NCBI GenBank assembly: GCA_003150225.1
Contig: QAND01000034.1
Span: 1-32,261, forward strand
DNA: 32,261 nt
Direction of reading: 5' to 3'
Source: Bacillota bacterium
GTDB lineage: Bacteria; Bacillota; Clostridia; Christensenellales; QAND01
Shown here: in pieces, positions 24,444-31,424 of the stretch
Numbering within the stretch: the first letter of the stretch is position 1
How the letters are laid out: the number at the start of each line of letters is the position of its first letter
Notes under the pieces: model-generated
Told to the model about the DNA's origin: nothing
Seen by the model: the letters and a program-made list of their open reading frames with translations, nothing else
The model's database searches: none
Program-made: the position numbers and the translations under genes

Positions 24444-25338
24444 CCGGATGGCGCTGGCCCAGGAGCTTTTGCCGCCCGGCCGGGAAAGCCACACCGCGGG
24501 GGTAGTGAAGATGGCGGCGGAGCTGGCCCAGCGATATGGTGTAGATGTGGATCGGGCCGAGACGGCGGCGCTGTTCCACGATATCTTTCGCTATTTAGGG
24601 GAGCGAGCGGAGGCTTTTCTACCGGAATCCGGCATAAAACCGGAGGATTATCCCAATGCTAATCTATTGCACGGCCCCTTGGCTGCGGCCTATCTCCAGC
24701 AGAAGCTGGGGATTACGGATCGGGAGGTATTGGATGCGGTTTGGTACCACACCACCGGCCGGCCTGGCATGGGGCTGCTGGAGAAGATCTTGTTTGTAGC
24801 GGACAAATGCGAGGAGGGACGGCGCTACCCGGGGGTGGAGACCCTGCGGGAGGCCGCCCGTCAAGACCTGGACCAATGCGTCCTGCTGATTTTGCGCCAA
24901 AGCATGGCGCATCTTAAGGAGAAGGGGGAGGCGGCGGATCCTATGACGGAGGCTGCCATCCGCTATTTGGAAAAGAGGAGGAATGAAGGATTGACCAGTG
25001 AAAACATGGCCCAGTATGCCGCTCGAGTGCTGTATGACCGGAAGGGCGAGGATATAGACATCATCCATGTGGCCGATATGACCATCATTGCCGACTATCT
25101 GGTGCTGGCTACCGGCAATACCACCGTACAGGTCAAGGCCCTTTGTGACGAGCTTATGGAAAAGATGGAGGAGGCCGGCGCCAAGCGCTTCCGGGTGGAG
25201 GGCTATGGTCCCGGGCGGTGGATTGTCTGCGATTACGGAGATGTGCTGGTGCATATCTTCCATCGGGAGGAGCGGGAATTCTATAACCTAGAGCGCCTCT
25301 GGAGCGATGGGGCCAATCTACGCCACTATGAGGGATAG
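24430..25338 (+). CDS. YqeK HD hydrolase fused to ribosome silencing factor RsfS
   Basis: A 302-residue protein in one uninterrupted frame, starting at ATG 24430 inside the end of nadD. Residues 1-185 are a YqeK-type HD phosphohydrolase (symmetrical Ap4A hydrolase family): His21, His50-Asp51 in ALFHDIFR, LLHGPLAAAYL, WYHTTGRPGM and LFVADKCEEGRRYP. Residues about 188-302 are a full RsfS domain, which blocks 30S-50S joining on ribosomal protein L14: YDRKGEDIDIIHV, TIIADYLVLATGNTTVQ, RVEGYGPGRWIVCDYGDVLVHIFH and YNLERLW. In most Firmicutes these are two adjacent genes. Here AGGAGG near 24977 precedes TTG 24991 and ATG 25006 in the same frame. RsfS might therefore also be made separately. Confidence 0.9.
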   Translation: MDHDSRMALAQELLPPGRESHTAGVVKMAAELAQRYGVDVDRAETAALFHDIFRYLGERAEAFLPESGIKPEDYPNANLLHGPLAAAYLQQKLGITDREVLDAVWYHTTGRPGMGLLEKILFVADKCEEGRRYPGVETLREAARQDLDQCVLLILRQSMAHLKEKGEAADPMTEAAIRYLEKRRNEGLTSENMAQYAARVLYDRKGEDIDIIHVADMTIIADYLVLATGNTTVQVKALCDELMEKMEEAGAKRFRVEGYGPGRWIVCDYGDVLVHIFHREEREFYNLERLWSDGANLRHYEG

Positions 25339-25408
25339 ATCGAGCTTGGACCATGGCGTGTGTGCACTTTTGAACATACGCTGAAAGCTTGCGGGCGCGG
25401 CACAAGCG

Positions 25409-25450
25409 GCCATGGGACTTCGTTTATGGGATGAAGTCCCATGGCTTTTT
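25409..25450 (+). terminator. Strong terminator after yqeK/rsfS
   Basis: A 13-base-pair stem GCCATGGGACTTC (25409-25421) with GAAGTCCCATGGC (25433-25445), then TTTTT. Confidence 0.92.
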
Positions 25451-25495
25451 AAAGGAGAAATCGATATAAAATGCTTGGGCCGTTGCATGGGGAAT

Positions 25496-25527
25496 TCGGC
25501 GTTCTCTTTGCTGCGCCGAGGTTTTTT
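25496..25527 (+). terminator. Possible attenuator in the ABC transporter leader
   Basis: TCGGCG (25496-25501), 12-base loop, CGCCGA (25514-25519), GG, then TTTTTT. It lies about 50 bases before the ABC ATPase gene with no sure promoter after it. A 23-codon frame (25471-25542) starting MLGPLHGEFGVLF overlaps it; AAAGGAG lies upstream but rather far. It could be a regulatory leader peptide, or chance. Confidence 0.35.
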
Positions 25528-25578
25528 GTATGCCATCTATGAATAGGCCGGATTTGCGTACGGCTATGGGGGAACCGC

Positions 25579-26286
25579 ATGAAATTTGTAATCGAACACC
25601 TATCAAAGAAATTTGAGAACAAAGAGGTTTTGAAGGATATAAATTTTGCCTTTAAGCAGGGGAAGATCTATGGACTTCTTGGCAGAAACGGCGCGGGAAA
25701 AACCACGCTGTTTAATTGTTTGAACCGCGATTTAAAAATGGATAGCGGCAGCTTTTATTTGGAGCAGGACGGCATCCGCCGAGAGGTCGCGGCAGAGGAT
25801 ATCGGCTATGTGCTGTCCACGCCCACCGTTCCGGAGTTTCTCACCGGAAGAGAATTTTTGAAGTTCTTTATGGAGATCAATGAGACGTCTATTGCACATC
25901 CAAAGCGGATTGACGAGTATTTTGACGAGATGAGCATTGAGCCAGAGGACAGGGATAAGCTCTTGAAGGATTATTCCCACGGCATGAAAAATAAGATGCA
26001 GATGCTCATCAATATCATCGCGCAGCCCAACATTTTGTTGTTGGACGAGCCGCTCACCTCCTTGGACGTAGTTGTAGCGGAGGAGATGAAGCAGCTGCTC
26101 CGCTCCATAAAGCAGGATCGCATTACCATTTTTTCCACCCATATTATGGATTTGGCGCTGGATCTTTGCGATGAGATCGTGCTGCTCAGCCACGGGGAGC
26201 TGGAGGTTGTGGAAAAGTCCGATCTGGACAGCAGGGAGTTTAAGGAGAAAATTATAGCGGCGCTCAGGGAGGAAGGAAATGAATAG
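25579..26286 (+). CDS. ABC transporter ATP-binding protein
   Basis: A 235-residue ATPase subunit of an ABC-2-like exporter. ATG 25579 has a GGGGGAA upstream, a moderate ribosome binding site. Walker A is GRNGAGKTT (about residues 36-44). The signature motif is the variant YSHGMKNKMQ instead of LSGGQ. Walker B is ILLLDEPLTSLD, and the switch His is in FSTHIMD. Similar two-gene exporters carry antimicrobial peptides or drugs, but the cargo cannot be deduced. Codon use looks AT-richer than in the flanking genes (many AAA, TTT and ATT codons), suggesting later acquisition. The stop overlaps the permease start by eight bases. Confidence 0.92.
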   Translation: MKFVIEHLSKKFENKEVLKDINFAFKQGKIYGLLGRNGAGKTTLFNCLNRDLKMDSGSFYLEQDGIRREVAAEDIGYVLSTPTVPEFLTGREFLKFFMEINETSIAHPKRIDEYFDEMSIEPEDRDKLLKDYSHGMKNKMQMLINIIAQPNILLLDEPLTSLDVVVAEEMKQLLRSIKQDRITIFSTHIMDLALDLCDEIVLLSHGELEVVEKSDLDSREFKEKIIAALREEGNE

Positions 26287-27847
26287 AACCCTGAGACAAT
26301 CCTTTTCTTTAAAAAATACGTACCGCGTCAATGCTATCCTTTATTCCCTCAAGCAAATCCCCTTGCTCAAAAGGATTCTGCCGGGGACGCTATATCGGGT
26401 AAAAGGACTAAAGATTTTTGCCAGCGTCCTTGCCGCCATATGGGAAATCATCTCAATTTTTCTTGGAAAGTTTCTCTATTTTCTTGCCATGGTACAGTTT
26501 TCCATGGTTTATAAGAATTTATCGGCAAGTCATGTTTTCTTGCATGCTTTTTTGTTTTTAACCATCATTGGCAGCTTTACCAATACCCATCTGTTTAATC
26601 CCACCAAGGATAAATACTATGCCATGTTCCTTCTGAGAATGGATGCGCGGGAATATACGCTGATAAACTATCTCTACTCCCTCATCAAGGTTGTGGTGGG
26701 ATTCCTTCCATTTACGGTTTTGTATGGACGGAATCAGGATATGCCGCTTTGGTTTTGCCTGCTCATCCCCTTTTGCATCGCGGGCATAAAGCTGTTTGTT
26801 TCTGCACTCTCCCTTAGGGATTACGAGAGGAGAGGCTTTGGTTATAACGAAAATAAGCTGTCAAAATATACCTGGTGCTGCGTCGCCTTGCTTCTGGCGG
26901 CCGCGTATGGTTTGCCGGCAGTTGGGTTTGTCCTTCCCAATCAAGTCTTGGTGACCGCATTCCTCGTCTGCATTCCTCTGGGGATCTTTGGAATCAGAAG
27001 GGTATGGAATTTCCAGGATTACCGCGCCATCAACCAGGAACTGCTGGCGGGGCTAACAACCCAGATGGACGCCGCTGCACAGGCCGTCAAGCGGGCCAAC
27101 GAGAACAAGATATCCACCGATACCGCCATTACAAGCGACCGCAAGGGCTTTGAATACTTAAATGAACTGTTTATCAAGCGCCATAAAAAGATTCTATGGA
27201 ACGCTACGAAAAAGATCTCCTACGTTTGCTCTTTTCTGGTTGCGGGGGTTCTCTTGATCGTCTACCTAAAACCGGAGGTAAAGCCGGAAATCAATGAAAT
27301 GATCCTGACCTGGCTTCCGTACTTCGTCTTTGTTATGTATTGCATCAACCGAGGCACGGGCTTTACACAGGCCCTTTTTATGAACTGTGACCACAGTCTG
27401 TTGACCTACTCGTTCTATAAGCAGCCGAGGTTTGTATTGAAGCTATTTCAGATACGCCTTCGGGAAATTATGAAGATCAACGCCGTTCCGGCGGGAGTCA
27501 TTGGCGTTGGACTGGCGCTCATTCTCTTTGCCACCGGAGGGACGGATAACCCGCTGAACTATGCCGTGTTGGTGGTCTCCATCCTCTGTATGAGCCTGTT
27601 TTTTTCCATCCATTACCTGACAATCTACTACCTGCTGCAGCCCTATAACGCTGGGACGGAACTCAAAAGCGGAACGTATAGCCTTGTTTTGTCGGCCACC
27701 TATCTTGCCTGCTTTTTTATGATGCAGCTGCGCATGCCAACCCTGGTATTTGGAATGATGACGATTGTTTTCTGCGTGCTTTACAGCGTCGTTGCATGTG
27801 TTTTGGTCTACCGTTTTGCCCCTAAAACCTTTCGGATCCGGACCTGA
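26279..27847 (+). CDS. ABC transporter permease, 522 residues
   Basis: An integral membrane protein starting at ATG 26279, within the end of the ATPase gene and preceded by GGAGGAAGG. A basic cytoplasmic N terminus is followed by roughly ten to twelve membrane helices. A central soluble loop (about residues 250-305) contains AAAQAVKRANENKISTD. It lacks the FtsX-type extracellular domain and looks like the large permeases paired with single ATPases in Firmicutes bacteriocin or multidrug exporters. The family is not identified precisely. Like its partner, it is AT-richer than the window as a whole. Two hairpins follow the gene. Confidence 0.88.
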   Translation: MNRTLRQSFSLKNTYRVNAILYSLKQIPLLKRILPGTLYRVKGLKIFASVLAAIWEIISIFLGKFLYFLAMVQFSMVYKNLSASHVFLHAFLFLTIIGSFTNTHLFNPTKDKYYAMFLLRMDAREYTLINYLYSLIKVVVGFLPFTVLYGRNQDMPLWFCLLIPFCIAGIKLFVSALSLRDYERRGFGYNENKLSKYTWCCVALLLAAAYGLPAVGFVLPNQVLVTAFLVCIPLGIFGIRRVWNFQDYRAINQELLAGLTTQMDAAAQAVKRANENKISTDTAITSDRKGFEYLNELFIKRHKKILWNATKKISYVCSFLVAGVLLIVYLKPEVKPEINEMILTWLPYFVFVMYCINRGTGFTQALFMNCDHSLLTYSFYKQPRFVLKLFQIRLREIMKINAVPAGVIGVGLALILFATGGTDNPLNYAVLVVSILCMSLFFSIHYLTIYYLLQPYNAGTELKSGTYSLVLSATYLACFFMMQLRMPTLVFGMMTIVFCVLYSVVACVLVYRFAPKTFRIRT

Positions 27848-27871
27848 GAACACCGGATTTTCAAGAAAGAA

Positions 27872-27900
27872 GAGCGGCTCCTTGGGAGGATTCCGCTTTT
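27872..27900 (+). terminator. Weak terminator after permease
   Basis: AGCGG-CTCC...GGAG...CCGCT (27873-27897) followed by TTT. It is imperfect and less convincing than the hairpin at 27914-27944. Confidence 0.35.
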
Positions 27901-27913
27901 ACCAAAGATAGAT

Positions 27914-27944
27914 AAAAAAGGACCGCAGTTGCGGTCCTTTTTTC
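27914..27944. terminator. Bidirectional terminator
   Basis: AAAAAAGGACCGCA-GT-TGCGGTCCTTTTTT. It separates the ABC operon from the convergent minus-strand carboxypeptidase operon and can end both. Confidence 0.92.
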
Positions 27945-27946
27945 TT

Positions 27947-28789
27947 TTATCGCTTTTTGCGCGGGTCGGTGGGAAACTGTCGAACCTGGCCCCGCTCCTG
28001 TCCGCTGGGCCGGTTTCTGGAGGATCCATTGTTTGTTCGGGGCGCTGCTGCTGGTCTCCGGGCGGACGATCCGCCGGCAGAGCCGGCTGGAGGACGAGGG
28101 GGTGCAGGGCGGCAGGAGGATTGTCCCTGGGGCCGAGGCTGTCTTACCGCGTCTGCCTTTGTGCGCACCGGTCCACGCTGTCCAGGCCGTGGAGCGCTGG
28201 AATCGGTAAGCCGTCCCGCGCCCGTGCGAATGCGGATCCGGGCATCGTTTTGACGGCGATCATTGTTCCAATACACCTTCTCTCGCTTGTCCAAAGGAGA
28301 GGGACGCTGATCGTAATAGTCGATGAGATCCAGATCCGACCGGTGCGGGGAGGGCTTTCGAAGCGGCTTTGCCCTGAGGACGCTCTGTTGCCGCCGCTTC
28401 CGGCGGATGCTGGGCGTTAGAAGCACTTTAATCAAAAGCGAACCGGATAAAAGCAGACCTACGACGCCCAAGCCGATCATCAGCGGCCGTTTGCCCATGG
28501 GATCCGGCTCCACGGGCTCCTCTGTACCGTCGTCCAAAGGCGGCGGCGTGACCGAAGGGGTAGCGTTGGGGTCGGGTGTAGCGCTGGGGTCGGGGGTGGC
28601 GCTAGGGTCGGGAGTGGCGCTGGCTTCAGGAGTAGCGCTGGGATCGGGTTCGGCATAAACGGGGATAGGGCCAAAGCGCAGAGAGCTTGTCCCATCGGGC
28701 TGCCCTGGGGATGGACGTATCATAACGCAAAGGATCAGGCAGCAAAGAAACAATGCTGTCCGGGCTATCTTATGACTATGCTGGTTCAT
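27947..28789 (-). CDS. Pro/Ala/Thr-repeat membrane protein with basic tail
   Basis: A 280-residue protein, unknown function. The start ATG (complement of 28787-28789) has AAGGAG upstream and overlaps the stop of the carboxypeptidase gene (ATGA), so the two are coupled. A signal sequence lies at residues about 8-27. An extracytoplasmic Pro-rich stretch follows with five six-residue repeats of the type PDPSAT. A membrane helix runs about residues 103-124 (PLMIGLGVVGLLLSGSLLI). The remainder is a very basic, Arg/Pro/Gln-rich, probably disordered cytoplasmic tail that ends RKKR. It looks like a bitopic protein linking the wall space to a charged cytoplasmic partner. That is inference only. Confidence 0.75.
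   Translation of the reverse strand: MNQHSHKIARTALFLCCLILCVMIRPSPGQPDGTSSLRFGPIPVYAEPDPSATPEASATPDPSATPDPSATPDPNATPSVTPPPLDDGTEEPVEPDPMGKRPLMIGLGVVGLLLSGSLLIKVLLTPSIRRKRRQQSVLRAKPLRKPSPHRSDLDLIDYYDQRPSPLDKREKVYWNNDRRQNDARIRIRTGAGRLTDSSAPRPGQRGPVRTKADAVRQPRPQGQSSCRPAPPRPPAGSAGGSSARRPAAAPRTNNGSSRNRPSGQERGQVRQFPTDPRKKR
28560..28649 (-). repeat. Five 18-base tandem repeats
   Basis: Units of 18 bases at 28560, 28578, 28596, 28614 and 28632, with GTAGCGCTGGGGTCGGGG as the plus-strand model. They encode PDPSAT-like hexapeptides in the minus-strand gene. Copy number may vary between strains. Confidence 0.85.
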
Positions 28790-30168
28790 GGAGCGATTCT
28801 CCTTCCCGCTGAAGCCGTTCTGCGCCGCCGTCTTCCATGGTGTAGATATGCCCACAGCAGGAGCAGCACTCCGAAAATGGCGCCCGCGGTATAGATGATG
28901 AGATGATAGGCGTTGGCATGGGACTGGGTGGATAGGACGTCACAGCTGAGAAGCAAGGCTCCGTCAAAGAACACTTCTGCCCGCCCAATGACCTGATCCA
29001 CTTGGATGGGGGCACGAAGTCCCTCCATGGGGAGCAGGTTTATGGTGACTCCTTCCCGAGCTAGGAAACGATCCCGGTCACTGTTGGTCATCAGAAGCCG
29101 GGAAGGAACTTCCTCGCCGATACGCAGCCTGGCGGGGAGCTTCCGGCCCAGGATTCCCGTGTTTTCCGCCTCTAGAGTAAGGGGGATGTCGGCAAGGGTA
29201 TCCCTTATCTCCACTAAGCTGGTGTGTTCAAACCCGTAACGCAAAAGGGCGGCGGCGCTTTGGTTCCGAAGGCCGATGGTTTTGGCGCCCAATACCACGG
29301 CGATCAGGGTTCGCTCCTCCTGGGTTGCGGCGGCGACCAAGCAATAGCCCGCTTCGTCGATAAACCCTGTCTTGATTCCCTGGGTTCCCTCCACATAATA
29401 GGGGTTTGCGCTTGGAGCGTCCTGAGAGTTGCTTTCCACGGTGGTTTCATGGAGCAGGGGATTGGAGTTGACGACCGTTCTCCCCTGGGGATATTTGCTG
29501 TTGGCGGGCAGGGTGTATTCACGGGTGGATACCACCTCCAGCAGAGTGGGGTTTTTGAGTACCTCCTGGGCCAGAATGGCCAAGTCCTCTGCAGTGGAAT
29601 AATGTCCAACGCCATAAAGTCCGTGGGGATTTTCAAACTGGGTATGGGACATGCCCAGCTCCTTGGCCCGCTGGTTCATTTGTTCCACAAAAGCCGGAAT
29701 GGAGCCGGAAACCGCCACGGCGATCACCTGAGCGGCGTCGTTTCCCGAGGGAAGCATCAGGCCGTAAAGCAGATCCTTATAGCTGAGGGTCTGCCCCTTG
29801 ACCAAGCCGGCCAGAGAGGAGGCGGGATCGCTGACGTAGACCTCGTCTCCACAGGTGACCATGGCGGAAAGATCGGAGACCTGTTCCACCAGCACAAGGG
29901 CTGTCATCATTTTGGTGGTACTTGCGATGGAGACTTCTTCCTGGGCATTCTCTGAGAGAATGGCGTCCCCGGTCTCCACATCCAGCAATAGATAGGAGCG
30001 GGCCTGGACCAAAGAAAGGGTTTGGGCGGGGTCGTCCGGGTTGCCCGCAAAGGCTTGCGGATCGGACAGCAGGGCCCCCTCCGCTGCGATGGCGTTTGTG
30101 GGGAAAACCAGATATAGGGCCGTCAGCAAAAACAGCGCGGCTTTTTGCAAAAAACGGTTGGAACTCAT
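28786..30168 (-). CDS. dacF: D-alanyl-D-alanine carboxypeptidase (PBP5/DacF type)
   Basis: A 460-residue low-molecular-weight penicillin-binding protein that trims the terminal D-Ala from peptidoglycan stem peptides. I chose ATG 30168 (complement), which is followed directly by a signal peptide ending near AIAAEG (about residue 30). An upstream ATG at 30207 would put the promoter inside the gene. The active site is S83-T-T-K86, SGN at 141-143, and K266-T-G. A C-terminal beta domain and a membrane helix (about residues 425-450) follow, then an Arg-rich end. No ribosome binding site precedes ATG 30168, and an extended -10 sits so close that the mRNA may be leaderless. The exact paralogue (DacA, DacB or DacF) is uncertain. 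Confidence 0.92.
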   Translation of the reverse strand: MSSNRFLQKAALFLLTALYLVFPTNAIAAEGALLSDPQAFAGNPDDPAQTLSLVQARSYLLLDVETGDAILSENAQEEVSIASTTKMMTALVLVEQVSDLSAMVTCGDEVYVSDPASSLAGLVKGQTLSYKDLLYGLMLPSGNDAAQVIAVAVSGSIPAFVEQMNQRAKELGMSHTQFENPHGLYGVGHYSTAEDLAILAQEVLKNPTLLEVVSTREYTLPANSKYPQGRTVVNSNPLLHETTVESNSQDAPSANPYYVEGTQGIKTGFIDEAGYCLVAAATQEERTLIAVVLGAKTIGLRNQSAAALLRYGFEHTSLVEIRDTLADIPLTLEAENTGILGRKLPARLRIGEEVPSRLLMTNSDRDRFLAREGVTINLLPMEGLRAPIQVDQVIGRAEVFFDGALLLSCDVLSTQSHANAYHLIIYTAGAIFGVLLLLWAYLHHGRRRRRTASAGRRIAP

Positions 30169-30175
30169 GTTTAAT

Positions 30176-30184
30176 AGTATAGCA
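30176..30184 (-). promoter_or_regulatory. Extended -10 promoter of dacF
   Basis: On the minus strand TGCTATACT (TG-n-TATACT, hexamer complement of 30176-30181). The predicted start site falls at about 30169, next to the ATG at 30168. Confidence 0.5.
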
Positions 30185-30200
30185 TAATCGGTCTGGGATA

Positions 30201-30230
30201 TGTACATATGGACAGGTTTAAATGTATAAT
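30201..30230 (+). promoter_or_regulatory. Promoter of SLBB protein gene
   Basis: TGTACA (30201-30206), 18 bases, TATAAT (30225-30230) with an extended TG. It is divergent from the dacF promoter. Confidence 0.6.
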
Positions 30231-30268
30231 ACTTAGAGACAATTTCGGCGAAAAAGGGGGAAACCGGT

Positions 30269-30610
30269 ATGAAACGGCATCAGAGATATGCCCTTGCGGT
30301 TTTGGCGGTGGTGCTGCTTTCCCTGTGCGGCCGGTATTTTCTTTCCCATCTGTTCCATACCCCGCCTTTGGCAGCGGAGGCTGCGATGCGTTCCCAACCG
30401 TCGGCCATACCCGATTCCGAGCCCACCCAGTACACCATACTGGTTACGGTGATGGGGAAGGTGGAGAATCCCGGTGTGGTGTTGATGCCTATGGGCTCCA
30501 CGGTGATGGACGCCATCCTGCGGGCGGGCGGTCCCCTTGCGGACGGCGATCTTTCGGATCTGGATTTGGAACGGAAGCTCTATGAGGATCAGGGGATATT
30601 TGTTCCCTGA
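30269..30610 (+). CDS. Membrane-anchored SLBB-domain protein
   Basis: A 113-residue protein. ATG 30269 follows AAAGGGGG. An N-terminal membrane anchor (about residues 8-27) precedes a single extracytoplasmic SLBB-like domain (about 55-113) reading VTVMGKVENPGVVLMPMGSTV, MDAILRAGGPL, DLDLERKLYEDQGIFVP. This resembles the first half of ComEA, but the helix-hairpin-helix DNA-binding half is missing and the stop follows the domain directly. SLBB domains bind ligands or polysaccharide. No partner is evident beyond the nearby cell-wall genes. Confidence 0.8.
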   Translation: MKRHQRYALAVLAVVLLSLCGRYFLSHLFHTPPLAAEAAMRSQPSAIPDSEPTQYTILVTVMGKVENPGVVLMPMGSTVMDAILRAGGPLADGDLSDLDLERKLYEDQGIFVP

Positions 30611-30649
30611 TTTCCATATCTGAACGGTAAAAAATCAGGAGCCATCGGT

Positions 30650-30678
30650 TTGGATTCAGTCCCTGGCTATGGTATACT
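30650..30678 (+). promoter_or_regulatory. Promoter of two-component operon
   Basis: TTGGAT (30650-30655), 17 bases, TATACT (30673-30678), 41 bases before the response regulator start. Confidence 0.75.
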
Positions 30679-30719
30679 GAACGAGATAATATGACCGACG
30701 GGAAACGGAGGATGTGTAA

Positions 30720-31424
30720 GTGGCTATCCGTATATTGATCGTGGACGACGAACCGTTGATCCTAAAAGGACTGCGTTTTTCCCTGGAACAGGACGGATAC
30801 CTGGTTCAAGAGGCCTTGGACGGGGAGACCGCCTTGGCTCTTGCCCAGAGCAACCAGTACGATATCATTCTTTTGGACGTGATGCTGCCCAAGATGAGCG
30901 GTATGGACGTGCTCCGCGGAATCCGGGAGCGCAGCCAGGTGCCGGTGATCATGCTCACCGCCAAGGGAGACGACATGGACAAGATCCTTGGCCTGGAATA
31001 CGGTGCGGACGACTATATGGTCAAGCCCTTTAATATTCTGGAGGTAAAGGCCCGCATCCGCTCGGTGCTTCGCCGCATGGGTCAGCAGAGCGCCGGTAGC
31101 AGCTCCAAAATCGCCATTCGGGATCTGGAGATCGACCTGTTTTCCCGCAGCGTGGTTCGGGGCGGGGTGGAAATCGCCCTAACGAGCAAGGAGTTCGACC
31201 TGCTCCATGTTTTGATGGAGAACCCTGGCCGGGTTTTTGACCGCAAGGCCCTGATGGAGATGCTGAACGCCAAGGATCGGTCGGAGGACTCCATCGCCCG
31301 CCATGATCTCCGCACGGTAGATGTCTATGTGCGCCGCCTGAGGGAGAAGGTGGAGAAGAATCCCGCCAATCCCGAGTACATCATGACTCGGTGGGGGGTT
31401 GGCTACTACTTTGCGAATAAGTAG
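30720..31424 (+). CDS. OmpR/PhoB-family response regulator
   Basis: A 234-residue DNA-binding response regulator. GTG 30720 follows GGAGG. The receiver domain (residues 1-120) has the acidic pair in VDDEP, phospho-acceptor Asp53 in LLDVMLP, the switch Thr in MLTAKGDD, and Lys in MVKPFN. The winged-helix effector (about 130-232) ends with TVDVYVRRLREKVEKNP and the RWGVGYYF wing. It resembles the WalR/PhoP group. Identity of the pair (WalRK, PhoPR, or another) cannot be settled without the rest of the kinase. The kinase gene overlaps it by 14 bases. Confidence 0.94.
   Translation: MAIRILIVDDEPLILKGLRFSLEQDGYLVQEALDGETALALAQSNQYDIILLDVMLPKMSGMDVLRGIRERSQVPVIMLTAKGDDMDKILGLEYGADDYMVKPFNILEVKARIRSVLRRMGQQSAGSSSKIAIRDLEIDLFSRSVVRGGVEIALTSKEFDLLHVLMENPGRVFDRKALMEMLNAKDRSEDSIARHDLRTVDVYVRRLREKVEKNPANPEYIMTRWGVGYYFANK

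Noticed and set aside
25471..25542. 23-codon leader peptide gene before the ABC transporter
   Set aside because: The ribosome binding site is about 13 bases away and no promoter is convincing; kept only as a note to the attenuator.
27929..28420. Plus-strand frame over the Arg-rich minus-strand gene
   Set aside because: It starts within the terminator T-run, has no ribosome binding site, and mirrors a low-complexity antisense gene.
28560..28649. Regulatory iterons
   Set aside because: The 18-base repeats lie in a coding frame and encode a regular hexapeptide.
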